In this document: piece after piece, positions 8,886-16,895 of the stretch
Numbering within the stretch: position 1 is the stretch's first letter
How the letters are laid out: every line of letters starts with the position of its first letter
Origin: Deltaproteobacteria bacterium
GTDB taxonomy: Bacteria > Desulfobacterota > Binatia > Binatales > Binataceae
Reading direction: 5' to 3'
DNA length: 46,454 bases
Assembly: GCA_019237115.1 (NCBI GenBank)
Contig: JAFAHS010000352.1
Coordinates: 1 to 46,454, forward strand
Made by a program: the position numbers and the translations under genes
Notes under the pieces: generated by a model
Told to the model about the DNA's origin: nothing
What the model saw: only the letters and a program-made list of their open reading frames with translations
The model's database searches: none

Positions 8886-10244
8886 CTAGCGTGACACCGT
8901 CATGCGCATCAGCTCGGATACGGTGGTGACCTTTTCGGCCTCCAGCACGGCGCGGGCGAGCGCCTCGGCGCCGGAGCGCCCGAGAATTGGCGAGGTGAGG
9001 CCACCAAACTTCCGCGTGAGTCGCTCGCGTTGAAGATCGAGGTCGGAGGCGGGCTGTCCGGAATCAGATTCCGCTTCGAATTGCCGTCCCTGGGCGGTAA
9101 CGATCACGCGCGCCCGGGTCTGTGGGGTCTTGTCGATGGTGACGATGCGGACGCGATCGCGAAGCGCCACCAAATCCGGATCTTTCACTCGAGCATCGCT
9201 GAAGGTCCCCAGGTCACTGGTGTCTTCTCCGCGCAGCGCCAGCGCGGTGGTCGCGCGCAAGCTGAACTTTCCCTCGAGCCCGGAGGTGGGCGATTGGATA
9301 TTGCAGACCTTGAGCAGGCTGCGCGCCACCCGGACCTCCACATCATCGATGATCTTCGGGTCGACATGATGCTCCGCCTGAATGCGGGCTGCCGCGTTGA
9401 TGGGCGCATGGGTCAGATAACACGACGCGTGGTACTTGAAGAGCGTGTCGCGAATCAGGAAGCGACCGGCGAACTCATCGATGGGTTGCACCGAGGGCGC
9501 CGCGCCGGCATGGGTCGCAAGAAACCCCTGGTCAGCCTCGAGGATCGCGGCGTTGGCGGTAAACCCGCCGCGTGCCGCGAGCGCGCTCAACAATCCGTTC
9601 GACGCAGCCCGACCGGCATGGAGCGGTTTCGCCATGGTGCCAAACGCCGACTTGAGTCCGGCCGCTTGGGTCCCGGCGAGACCCATCGCACCCAGCCACC
9701 CATCTTCGTCGAGGTTCAACAGATGCGCGCAGGCCGCGGCCGCTCCAAACGCGCCCAGGGTGCCGGTAGAGTGAAATCCGATCGCGTAATGTTCCCCGCC
9801 AACCAGCCTGCCCAGCCGACACTCAAGCTCGACACCAGCGATGATCGCTTCCAACAAAGACCGGCCATTGGCCGCGATCGTCTCCGCCAGCGCCAGCGCG
9901 GACGGAACAACCGGAACGGACGTATGACCACCCATTGCCATGTGGGTGTCATCGAAGTCGAGCGCATGACCGGCCGCGCCGTTGAGTAATGCGGCGGTTG
10001 ACCGCGAGCATCGTTCCTGGCGGCCGACCAGCGTCGCTTCGGACGATCCTTCTCGCGCGGCGATCTCGGTTAGCAGAATCTGCGCGAGCGGTTGACGCGA
10101 ACCCGCGACCGCGCATCCCAGAAAATCGAGAAGACATTGACGCGCCACCTCGCGCGCATCCGCTGGAATCTCTTCCCAGCGAATGTCGCGAACCGCGCGC
10201 ACCAGCGCGCGCGTCACACCTGCATCTGTGGTTTGCATATTCAT
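8886..10244 (-). CDS. MmgE/PrpD family protein
   Basis: This 452-aa protein aligns with the MmgE/PrpD family along its length. It shows the N-terminal ALDFDDTHMAMGGHTSVPVV segment, LMGLAGTQAAGLKSAFGTM-like core helices, and the KYHASCYLTHAPINAA stretch lining the active site. Known members include 2-methylcitrate dehydratase, cis-aconitate decarboxylase and iminodisuccinate epimerase, all cytosolic and cofactor-free. No prpB or prpC is nearby, so a methylcitrate-cycle role is unsupported and the substrate is unknown. Start ATG at 10244 follows GGGAG at good spacing; a second in-frame Met lies two codons later. Confidence 0.88.
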   Translation of the reverse strand: MNMQTTDAGVTRALVRAVRDIRWEEIPADAREVARQCLLDFLGCAVAGSRQPLAQILLTEIAAREGSSEATLVGRQERCSRSTAALLNGAAGHALDFDDTHMAMGGHTSVPVVPSALALAETIAANGRSLLEAIIAGVELECRLGRLVGGEHYAIGFHSTGTLGAFGAAAACAHLLNLDEDGWLGAMGLAGTQAAGLKSAFGTMAKPLHAGRAASNGLLSALAARGGFTANAAILEADQGFLATHAGAAPSVQPIDEFAGRFLIRDTLFKYHASCYLTHAPINAAARIQAEHHVDPKIIDDVEVRVARSLLKVCNIQSPTSGLEGKFSLRATTALALRGEDTSDLGTFSDARVKDPDLVALRDRVRIVTIDKTPQTRARVIVTAQGRQFEAESDSGQPASDLDLQRERLTRKFGGLTSPILGRSGAEALARAVLEAEKVTTVSELMRMTVSR

Positions 10245-10308
10245 GACCCGACTCCCGTGCGGCGCCGCGTTTCGAACAATACCCTTTGCGGGTCGTGCGC
10301 GTTACGTT

Positions 10309-10839
10309 TCAAGCCCCGTCACGATTCTTGAAGCGCGACAAGCGTGGATGGGGCGCTATGGTGAGAAGGTCGCGGCTGTAAAACGATCCCAGATACTCGA
10401 TCAGATTGCGCATCGACACGACCGCGACCGGATGCTCGTCCTCGTCAATCATCGGAATATGGCGGAATCCCTCGAGGACCATGAGGTTGAGGGCATACGC
10501 CACGCTTGAGTCCGCCGGGAGTGTAACCGGTTCACGCGTCATCACTTGATCGAGACGCGTGCGCTCGAGGTCCGTCGAAGTCGCCGCCACTTTCATCAGA
10601 ATGTCGCGTTCGGTGAAAACCCCTGCCAACTTTCCCGCTTCAACAACCAGCACGCACGCGCGCCGCTCATCGCGCATCTTGCCAATTGCATCGGCCAGCG
10701 AAGTGGCACCCTCAAGGATCAGTGGCGGTTGGGTAACCACGTCAGCGAGTGTGTCGTTGGCCAGGGCAGACTCAAGTTCAGAGGGGCCCGGGGACTCCTC
10801 GGCTTCGAGCCGTAACGCTTCATCTTCGTCGACTGGCAT
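10309..10839 (-). CDS. CBS domain pair protein
   Basis: This 176-aa protein consists of an acidic N-terminal tail (about 35 residues rich in Glu and Asp) followed by two CBS motifs. The first is ATSLADAIGKMRDERRACVL with VFTERDIL. The second is DSSVAYALNLMVLEGFRHIP with VVSMRNLIEYLG. Paired CBS motifs form a Bateman module that binds adenine nucleotides and acts as a cytosolic energy or redox sensor. No effector domain is attached. The ATG at 10839 is chosen over an in-frame TTG three codons upstream, because GGAG lies about 10 nt before the ATG but only 1 nt before the TTG. Confidence 0.88.
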   Translation of the reverse strand: MPVDEDEALRLEAEESPGPSELESALANDTLADVVTQPPLILEGATSLADAIGKMRDERRACVLVVEAGKLAGVFTERDILMKVAATSTDLERTRLDQVMTREPVTLPADSSVAYALNLMVLEGFRHIPMIDEDEHPVAVVSMRNLIEYLGSFYSRDLLTIAPHPRLSRFKNRDGA

Positions 10840-11237
10840 GGCGGTCAATCTCCATGGTCAGATTTCATCTCAACCATATTGCCCAATCCTAATAATGGCA
10901 AAGCGTAGTCCGGTTTTTTTAGAGCTCGGCTCCCCGACACGCGAGAGAGCATCGCCGACGAAGTGGGATGGGGCCCGCTGACCCGCCGCCTTCAAAACTG
11001 GGCTGCCCCCCGACCCCGGCAAAAGACCAATAAAAGTTTCAGGCTTTCCTTGAAGGCGGGGAGGCGTGAATAGGCAATTTCGGTGACGAAAAGACATACC
11101 GCTGCCGTCCATTCGCAGCGCTGATGGTGCGGTCCAACAGAGCCCGCTTTGACCGGGGGCGGGATCCATTTAGCCATTTGAGGGTGCGTCAAATGCTCTT
11201 TTGGAGAACAGGGCCGAGAGGGCCCCCGGGAAATTCG
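10840..11237. other. Intergenic region with inverted repeats
   Basis: This 398-nt region between two minus-strand genes has no convincing ORF. It contains the 10-bp inverted repeat at 10986-11059, a 7-bp repeat (CATTTGA / TCAAATG, 11175-11195, loop of 7), and a GC-only hairpin at 11211-11225 just past the methyltransferase stop. Any terminator for that gene and the promoter of the CBS gene should lie here. A run of seven T at about 10914-10920 is the only poly-U-like tract. Confidence 0.45.
10986..11059. repeat. Long-range inverted repeat, possible structured RNA
   Basis: CCGCCTTCAA at 10986-10995 is perfectly complementary to TTGAAGGCGG at 11050-11059. Inside, AAACT (10995-10999, sharing one base with the outer arm) can pair with AGTTT (11035-11039), and TGCC (11004-11007) with GGCA (11018-11021). 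Together they form a nested stem. It lies upstream of the CBS gene and downstream of the methyltransferase gene. No known RNA family is recognised. Confidence 0.35.
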
Positions 11238-12440
11238 CTACCTCTGCAAACTCCACAGAAACTGCGAATCCTTTCGTCTGACAATCCACTGGTTCTTATC
11301 CGCCTCCAATCGCACCTCTATGGGATAGGCCTTGAGATCAAGACAGGCAGCGGTCGGCATTCCCAGCCCTACCCAGGCACGGACGCTTTCCATGAGCCGG
11401 TCATCGGCACGCGGGTTGCCGTAGGCGACGAGCCAGTCATCTTTTGCGATGACCAGCGAATGGTTTTCGGCGTCCCAAAGGCCGAAGTAGTGATGTTCCC
11501 GGTTATTGCCGGTGGCGTCCTTGGTGGTCTTGAATGCGCGAAAGGTGGGCTCCACGATTCCAAGAAAGGCACGGATGCCCAGGGTTGCCCAGACGAACAT
11601 CTCCTTCCCCTTGCTGCCCCACCAGAAGCGTCGTCTACTGATCTCTTGGCCGCTAAGCTCCTTCCATTCGGGCACCGCTTTTTCCACCAGGGCAGGCTCC
11701 AGATCCTTGAATTCGTAGCTGCCACGCAGCTGGACAAACCCGCAGATCATCGATTCGAGCGACTCAAAGTGATCGCCAGCCCTGCGCAGCACAAACAGAT
11801 TATCTCCGCCCCCGGGGGTCTTGATCACGACCAGCAGCAATCCGTCCTCGCGGATCTGCCGGTAGAAGTGGCGCGGTAGGTCGAAGGTACCCGCCGTGAA
11901 GATGGCACGATCGTAGGGAGCCGCGTCGGGATACCCGGCCGCTCCGTCACCTTCGACCACGTGAACGTTGGCAATTTCCAGTGACCGAATGGTGCTCGCG
12001 GCCCTGCGGGCCACCTCCGGGATAATTTCGAGGCTCTCGACGTGCCCGCCCGGTCCGACCAGCTGAACCATCAGTGCCGCGTTCCACGCACTACCAGTCC
12101 CGAGTTCGAAGACGCGGTGGTCAGGGCGTATTTGCAGCAGGTCGAGCATTCGAAGCACGAATGAGGGTTGTGAGATCGTAGACGGGACGTTTTCGTCTTC
12201 CTCCTGATCTCCGTGCAGGATCAACGGCCGATTTGCGTACAAAGTCGGCACGTGCTCGGTCAAATTTTCCGCCGTCACCTCGTGCCATTCTTTGGTGCCC
12301 CATTCCCGATAGCGCGGCACAAAGCGATGGCGGGGCGTCGCCAGATACGCCCGCTGCGTCGCTTCACTGATCGGCGTCTCACGGTAGATGCTAAGCGTCT
12401 GTTCCAGAAGCTGCTTCTGATATTTCTCGATCGTGTCCAC
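11238..12440 (-). CDS. PCMT-type SAM methyltransferase with C-terminal extension
   Basis: This is a 400-aa protein from GTG 12440, or 420 aa from an in-frame TTG at 12500. The GTG is preferred because GAGG stands 7 nt before it. The N-terminal half resembles protein-L-isoaspartate O-methyltransferase: RHRFVP, STISQPSFVLRMLDLL, and the SAM loop RVFELGTGSAWNAALM followed by LEIIPE. The family is normally about 200-230 residues, so roughly 190 C-terminal residues are extra, including SMICGFVQLRG and a Trp-rich RRFWWGSKGKEMFVW segment. Similarly extended PCMT homologues occur in peptide natural-product loci (the FxLD group), but no precursor gene is recognised here. Either protein repair or peptide modification is possible. 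Confidence 0.82.
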   Translation of the reverse strand: MDTIEKYQKQLLEQTLSIYRETPISEATQRAYLATPRHRFVPRYREWGTKEWHEVTAENLTEHVPTLYANRPLILHGDQEEDENVPSTISQPSFVLRMLDLLQIRPDHRVFELGTGSAWNAALMVQLVGPGGHVESLEIIPEVARRAASTIRSLEIANVHVVEGDGAAGYPDAAPYDRAIFTAGTFDLPRHFYRQIREDGLLLVVIKTPGGGDNLFVLRRAGDHFESLESMICGFVQLRGSYEFKDLEPALVEKAVPEWKELSGQEISRRRFWWGSKGKEMFVWATLGIRAFLGIVEPTFRAFKTTKDATGNNREHHYFGLWDAENHSLVIAKDDWLVAYGNPRADDRLMESVRAWVGLGMPTAACLDLKAYPIEVRLEADKNQWIVRRKDSQFLWSLQR

Positions 12441-12835
12441 GTGCGCACCTCGGGCTCTCAGGCGGTTCACTACAGAATCACCAAACCAGAGATGCGGCAA
12501 CGACGACTTCCATTACTCCGGCCAGTCCGACGCTATGCATAAGATTTTGGTATCTCTTTCAGACTTCTGTTGCTCATGGTTATTCCCTCGCAGCGGCCCG
12601 ACGTTTTCTCCCTCTACATTCTCCCAGCAGGGATCCGGTGGTATCGGGCCGACCAGGCAGTCATCATGTTGCGTAAATCCAAACTGCCGACGAGGTCTCG
12701 CCCAGGTCTGCTAGCGCTCTCGGCAAGTTGGTGAGCCTCCAAACCGACTACAAATGGTAGGTGGTTACAGCCCTGAGCAGAGATTCATGACGCGACACCA
12801 AGATCGCCAGGAAGCCAATAGATTGGAAGTATCGT
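12441..12835. other. Intergenic region between methyltransferase and selC
   Basis: This 395-nt divergent region should hold promoters for the methyltransferase (minus) and for selC (plus). The only candidate coding element is a 14-codon minus-strand ORF at 12533-12577. A TACAAA hexamer at 12749-12754 with TTGGTG 15 nt upstream is the best sigma-70-like pair on the plus strand, but the match and spacing are poor. Confidence 0.35.
12533..12577 (-). CDS. Possible 14-aa upstream ORF of the methyltransferase gene
   Basis: On the minus strand an ATG at 12577 is preceded by GAGGGAATAACC, a good ribosome site at proper spacing. It opens a frame encoding MSNRSLKEIPKSYA before a TAG. A second, 11-codon frame (MEVVVAASLVW) starts nearby after CGGAG. 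Both lie in the presumed 5' leader of the methyltransferase gene. They could be a leader peptide, a translational attenuator, or chance. No similarity to a known peptide is recognised. Confidence 0.2.
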   Translation of the reverse strand: MSNRSLKEIPKSYA

Positions 12836-12928
12836 GGAGGAGGAAGGGGCCCGGTGGCCCCACCGGTCTTCAAAACCGGCCTGGCAGCCATTGCGGTTGC
12901 CGGAGGGTTCGACTCCCTCCCCCCTCCG
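12836..12928 (+). tRNA. selC: Selenocysteine tRNA, anticodon TCA
   Basis: The 93-nt cloverleaf has the selenocysteine-specific shape. There is an 8-nt acceptor arm (GGAGGAGG with CCCCCTCC, one A-C mismatch) and a 2-nt linker. The D stem is 6 bp (GGGGCC/GGCCCC) with the 4-nt CGGT loop. The anticodon stem is 5 bp (CCGGT/ACCGG) with loop CTTCAAA, giving anticodon TCA. The variable arm is long (GGCAGCC/GGTTGCC stem). The T stem is GAGGG/CCCTC with loop TTCGACT. The 8+5 helix is the feature recognised by SelA and SelB. The discriminator is G and the following bases are CCG, so the full CCA is not encoded. It decodes UGA at SECIS-marked codons. The ATG of the next gene is only 13 nt downstream. Confidence 0.95.
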
Positions 12929-12941
12929 CCGAGATCGCCCT

Positions 12942-13649
12942 ATGACGACCTTCCAGCGCACCGCGCTCCTTCTGATTGCAACATGGCTCGGGGTCGTAGG
13001 CATACGCTTCCGTCGCTCGACTATCGTTTTGGTCGGGGGGCTCTTTGCTATCGGCTTTTATACGGCAGTGTCGCTTGCCCGCGGGCGAGTATCGGCCGAT
13101 GAACTTGGTCTCGGAATTCCCGGCCGGCCATGGGTCACGATTGGACTGGTGCTGGGATGGTGGGGGGTGATGTTCGCCTATAGCCCCCTGGCTGACCGGT
13201 TAGCGACTCGATGGTTTGCAAAGCCACCCACTCTGCAATCGTTCCGGGCGATACAGCAATCCACCGTAAAACTGGTCACCGGTATCCTGGTCGCGTGGGT
13301 ACTGGGAGGAATTCTGGAAGAACTCGCCTTCCGAGGTATTGTACTCAGGTCGATAGGGTTGTGGCTGGCAGCCTGGCTCGGGGTTCCGCTTGCCGCCGCG
13401 TGCGCGGTCGGGTTGGCGGCATTCGGAGCAGGCGTAATTCACATCTACCAGGGCCCGCGCGCGGTCGCGATAATAGTGCAACTTTCCGTTCTGTTCGGCG
13501 TTTTGTTTGTCATCAGCGGATACAATCTTTGGGCCGTCATACTGTGTCATGGATTGTACGACACCGTCGCTTTCATCCGGTTTGCCAACAAGAAATCCAG
13601 GTACTCTGACCTTGAGGGCGACGCCCCCGCCGCGTTCGTGAAGAGCTGA
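12942..13649 (+). CDS. CPBP family intramembrane glutamic endopeptidase (CAAX protease-like)
   Basis: This 235-aa hydrophobic protein has several membrane spans and the three CPBP/Abi motifs. Motif 1 is EELAFR with Glu126, Glu127 and Arg131. Motif 2 is an F-x(5)-H region (FGAGVIH, His167). Motif 3 is HGLYD with His203 and Asp207. Members are membrane proteases related to Rce1; in bacteria they act in signalling, bacteriocin immunity or maturation, mostly unassigned. The start ATG at 12942 gives a natural N-terminal membrane helix. The open frame continues upstream through the tRNA, but that part cannot be protein. The gene begins 13 nt after selC, so it may be read from the same promoter. Confidence 0.86.
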   Translation: MTTFQRTALLLIATWLGVVGIRFRRSTIVLVGGLFAIGFYTAVSLARGRVSADELGLGIPGRPWVTIGLVLGWWGVMFAYSPLADRLATRWFAKPPTLQSFRAIQQSTVKLVTGILVAWVLGGILEELAFRGIVLRSIGLWLAAWLGVPLAAACAVGLAAFGAGVIHIYQGPRAVAIIVQLSVLFGVLFVISGYNLWAVILCHGLYDTVAFIRFANKKSRYSDLEGDAPAAFVKS

Positions 13650-13720
13650 AGACCTGTGCGCTCGTGAATCAAATCGGTTATGCTCATACCTCGCAATACT
13701 ATCTGCCTGGAGCGACGCAC

Positions 13721-14134
13721 ATGGACATGAAAGAGATCAATCGCAAGGTCATCGAGGAATTCAGGGCCAACGGCGGCAAGGTCGGCGGTCAGTTCGCGGG
13801 TGCACCGATGGTTTTGCTTACCACCAAGGGTGCCAAAAGCGGCAAGAGCTACGTAAATCCGCTGGTCTATTCGCGCGACGGCGACAAGTACGTGATCATC
13901 GCCTCCTTCGCGGGAGGACCGAAAAATCCGTCCTGGTTCCACAATCTGGTCGCGCATCCAACTCCGACGGTGGAGATTGAGGGCGAGCGTTTTCCGGCCA
14001 AAGCGACCTTCCCAAGCGGAGCCGAGCGCGAGCGCTTGTTCAATCAGCAAGCTTCGCAAATGCCAATCTTCAATGAATACCGGAAGAAGACGGCACGACA
14101 GATTCCGGTTGTGGTCCTTGAACGCGTCGGCTGA
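13721..14134 (+). CDS. Deazaflavin (F420)-dependent nitroreductase family protein (Ddn-like)
   Basis: This 137-aa protein shows the Ddn/FDOR split-barrel pattern. It has GAPMVLLTTKGAKSGKSYVNPLVY, then KYVIIASFAGGPKNPSWFHNL with its conserved N-P-x-W-x-x-N-L segment, then HPTPTVEI and a C-terminal PVVVLERV strand. Family members use reduced cofactor F420 to reduce quinones, nitro compounds or enoates in the cytosol. ATG 13721 has GGAG 10 nt upstream and fits family length; an in-frame GTG at 13664 would add 19 residues of no likeness. A 71-nt gap separates it from the protease gene. It suggests F420 is made by this organism, which would suit the LLM enzymes here. Confidence 0.87.
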   Translation: MDMKEINRKVIEEFRANGGKVGGQFAGAPMVLLTTKGAKSGKSYVNPLVYSRDGDKYVIIASFAGGPKNPSWFHNLVAHPTPTVEIEGERFPAKATFPSGAERERLFNQQASQMPIFNEYRKKTARQIPVVVLERVG

Positions 14135-14155
14135 TCGACCACAAGGATCCTGGCG

Positions 14156-14359
14156 ATGATCCGATGCGTGATGGTATTCGCGCGCAACGGCAAGTACCAC
14201 CGCATTCCCGATGCGGAGGTGGAGGACTGGGAGGAAATACTGGACGGAATCGACGGCGAGCCGGAGCTCATCGAGCGCATCGAAGGATGGGCACCCTATA
14301 CGCACGCCTACCGGATGCCGGATCGGTCGGTTTACCTGGTCGCGCTGGTAAAGGCTTAA
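14156..14359 (+). CDS. Small hypothetical protein
   Basis: This 67-aa acidic protein begins MIRCVMVFARNGKYHRIP and contains DAEVEDWEEILDGIDGEPELIE. It starts 21 nt after the Ddn-like gene on the same strand. I do not recognise a family. The mix of a beta-like N-terminus, an acidic helix and a hydrophobic C-terminal strand (SVYLVALVKA) looks protein-like rather than random. The ribosome site is weak. It may be co-transcribed with the F420-type reductase. Confidence 0.5.
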   Translation: MIRCVMVFARNGKYHRIPDAEVEDWEEILDGIDGEPELIERIEGWAPYTHAYRMPDRSVYLVALVKA

Positions 14360-14374
14360 GGGCGGCCGCGGCTA

Positions 14375-15445
14375 CTACCCACCCGTTACAAAGCGATGTA
14401 CCAGCTTTTGAAAGTGCTGGATGCCGCGTTCACGGGAGAGCATGAGGTGGCCGTGATTGATGACGCCCGAATCCAGGCCGCGCTGGACTGATTCGCACAG
14501 CACGATGTCCTCCCGCTGAACCAGATCGCTCAGCTCGACATACTCGCGACTCTCCTTTTCACTCACCTCTTCGGAAAAGTAGTAGTCGATGGTCTCGCGC
14601 GTATGGCGGGCGTCGAGAGGCCAGGTCCGCAGCACCTGCATCCCGTGAGGCTTCGCGGAAAGGGCGAACATCACCGTCGGCCACAAGGTGACGTAGTTCA
14701 CGCCGCGGTTGCTCAGGCCGACAATCGGTCCGTAGTAGCTGGAGAAGTATTCGTTCGCGGTGTCGGAACTGTAGGCGTCGGTATCGATTAGTTCCGAAAA
14801 TTTCGGATGCGCGACCGGACAGTGATAGCACTCGTTGAAATTCTCGATGACGATTTTCCAATTGGCCGACAAGTCGTAGAGGTCGCGGCGCACCATCCTC
14901 AGGCGACCGAGATCCACCCCGGCGCGCTCGAACAGTGCGGGCAATCCGCTGTTTATCTCGCCGAAAGAGCGGGCCAAAGGATCCGGGTTCACGAAGATCA
15001 GCGGCCCCCACTGCTCCAGCGCGAAGGAGACCAGCGCGAGATTCTCCTTGGCGAATGAGGCTTGCTCATTGGCGCGCGGCGCCGCCCGCAACGAGCCATC
15101 GAGATTGTAGGTCCATCCGTGGTAGTGGCATTGCAGGGTCTTGCGATTGCCCGCACATTCCAGCACCACCTCGCTTCCCCGGTGCCGGCATACGTTGGCC
15201 ATCGCGCGAAGGACGCCGCTGTCGTCGCGAGTTACGACGATTGGAATATCGCCCAGCCGTGCGGTGAAGAAATCGCCCGGTCTCCCCGCCTGCCCCGCGT
15301 GACCCACGTACTGCCAGCACTTGCGAAAGATTTTTGAGTTCTCGACCGCAAAGACCGCGGGGCTCGCGTACCATTCGGCCGGCAAAGTCTCACCCTGCTC
15401 GAGGCGCCGGGCCAGCTGGCCGTCAGTCTGGAGATCGGAAGCCAT
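14375..15445 (-). CDS. Rieske aromatic ring-hydroxylating oxygenase alpha subunit
   Basis: This 356-aa protein has Rieske ligands Cys86-x-His88 and Cys106-x-x-His109 (CRHRG and CHYHGW). Its mononuclear iron site is ENFNECYHCPVAHPKF, with His208 and His213 preceded by Glu205, as in the choline/carnitine monooxygenase-like branch of the family. It should hydroxylate or demethylate a small substrate, fed electrons by a reductase not found nearby. The start ATG at 15445 has GGGAG 7 nt upstream; the open frame extends 33 codons further but without similarity. It converges on the small hypothetical gene with a 15-nt gap. Its sequence differs clearly from the other Rieske protein at 4.5 kb. Confidence 0.9.
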   Translation of the reverse strand: MASDLQTDGQLARRLEQGETLPAEWYASPAVFAVENSKIFRKCWQYVGHAGQAGRPGDFFTARLGDIPIVVTRDDSGVLRAMANVCRHRGSEVVLECAGNRKTLQCHYHGWTYNLDGSLRAAPRANEQASFAKENLALVSFALEQWGPLIFVNPDPLARSFGEINSGLPALFERAGVDLGRLRMVRRDLYDLSANWKIVIENFNECYHCPVAHPKFSELIDTDAYSSDTANEYFSSYYGPIVGLSNRGVNYVTLWPTVMFALSAKPHGMQVLRTWPLDARHTRETIDYYFSEEVSEKESREYVELSDLVQREDIVLCESVQRGLDSGVINHGHLMLSRERGIQHFQKLVHRFVTGG

Positions 15446-15749
15446 TGTACTTCTCCCGAGAGTGATTGCGGACCTCATTAAAACTATCCGCCGATGCACT
15501 GCCGGGAAAGAACTCCGCTCAGGAGCGCTAGGTGAACTTTGCATGACTGAAGGTCAGGGCAGCAGCGGAATCCGGCGGTTTGGTTCCGTCGTGCCGGGGG
15601 CGGCGCCGCACCCTTACTCCACTAACCGAACTTGCCGGGCGGAAGCTTCTCTGCGGCGGTCGTTCCAGTCGCGGTGGCGCCATGCTTAGATGTGGGCCGA
15701 TTGATCGTCTTTTGCCGCACGGGCACCGCAATGGAAGGGAGCACGGGTT
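15446..15749. other. Divergent intergenic region, Rieske / GT4
   Basis: This 304-nt region carries the promoters of two divergent genes. I see only short GC-rich complementary tracts, such as a 5-bp CGGAA/TTCCG pair, and no convincing promoter, operator or small ORF. Confidence 0.35.
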
Positions 15750-16859
15750 TTGCCAAGTAAGAGAGCGAGGAAGACCAGGCCGACGCGTTCCGATTTCAAG
15801 CCGTTACGGATTGCACAAATCGCTCCGCTCTATGAGCGGGTTCCCCCCAAGCTCTATGGGGGCACCGAGCGGGTCGTGGCGTATCTCGCTGACGAACTGG
15901 TCCGCCGCGGACACCAGGTTACTCTGTTCGCGTCCGGGGATTCGTTAACCAAGGCAAAACTGCATTCCGGTCATCCGGAAGCACTGCGTTTGGCCGGCAT
16001 CTCTGAGCAAGGCGTGTTCCTCCACTATCCGATGATCAGCGACGCCTACCGGAACGCCGACCAACACTTCGACATCATCCACGGTCACGTAGACTACTGG
16101 ACGTTCCCGTTCGCGGAACTGTCGCCCAGAATTTCCTCGGTAACGACGCTGCACGGCCGGCTCGACATCGATGCGCTTCTGCCGGTCTATTCGCGGTATC
16201 GCAAGATGCCCGTGGTCTCTATCAGTGACGCCCAACGCAAGCCCCTGCCCTCCCTGAACTGGCGAGCGACCGTGCATCACGGCCTGCCAGGGGACCTGCT
16301 CCACTTCAATCCTGGCCCGGGCAAGTATCTTGCGTTTCTGGGCAGAATCTCACCGGAAAAACGGCCGGACCTGGCAATTGAGGTCGCACGCGCGGTTGGA
16401 ATACCGCTCAAAATGGCCGCCAAAGTCGATGTGCCCGACCGAGCCTACTACGAAGCAGTGGTCAAGCCGCGCCTGTCACCCCCCGACATCGAGTACGTCG
16501 GTGAGATCGACGAGGTCGAGAAAAACGACTTCCTCGGAAACGCGATGGTGCTGTTGTTTACGATCGATTGGCCTGAGCCATTCGGTCTCGCGATGATCGA
16601 AGCGATGGCGTGTGGTACTCCGGTCGTCACTCGGCCGTACGGCTCTGTGCCCGAAATCGTTAAGCCCGGTGTCAGCGGCTATATCGCCGGAACGGTGGAC
16701 GAATTGGCGGCTGCGGTGCGCCAGGCAATCGAGTTGCCGCGTGAGAAGGTTCGCGCGGAGTTCGATCAGCGGTTCACAGTCGACAGGATGGCCGACGGAT
16801 ACGAATGGGTTTATCGTCGTCTGATCGCGATGAGGAAGTCACGAACAAAGAGACGCTAA
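15750..16859 (+). CDS. Glycosyltransferase family 4
   Basis: This 369-aa GT-B glycosyltransferase has an N-terminal LRIAQIAPLYERVPPKLYGG loop with YGGTERVV, which is the acceptor/donor loop typical of GT4. A central hinge is followed by LAFLGRISPEKRPDLAIEVA and the donor-binding E-x7-E region EPFGLAMIEAMACGTPVV. It should transfer a sugar from a nucleotide-sugar donor with retention of configuration. A TTG start at 15750 is inferred because GGGAG lies about 8 nt upstream. The first 18 residues are basic and not conserved. It is followed after 36 nt by the debranching enzyme, which suggests alpha-glucan or trehalose metabolism. Confidence 0.88.
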   Translation: MPSKRARKTRPTRSDFKPLRIAQIAPLYERVPPKLYGGTERVVAYLADELVRRGHQVTLFASGDSLTKAKLHSGHPEALRLAGISEQGVFLHYPMISDAYRNADQHFDIIHGHVDYWTFPFAELSPRISSVTTLHGRLDIDALLPVYSRYRKMPVVSISDAQRKPLPSLNWRATVHHGLPGDLLHFNPGPGKYLAFLGRISPEKRPDLAIEVARAVGIPLKMAAKVDVPDRAYYEAVVKPRLSPPDIEYVGEIDEVEKNDFLGNAMVLLFTIDWPEPFGLAMIEAMACGTPVVTRPYGSVPEIVKPGVSGYIAGTVDELAAAVRQAIELPREKVRAEFDQRFTVDRMADGYEWVYRRLIAMRKSRTKRR

Positions 16860-16895
16860 CCGCGTGACCAAGGAACGAAGGCGGGGCACGTTCTG

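Noticed and set aside
11211..11225. GGGCC-GAGAG-GGCCC hairpin after the methyltransferase stop as a terminator
   Set aside because: Only a 5-bp stem and no U tract on the minus strand; too weak to call.
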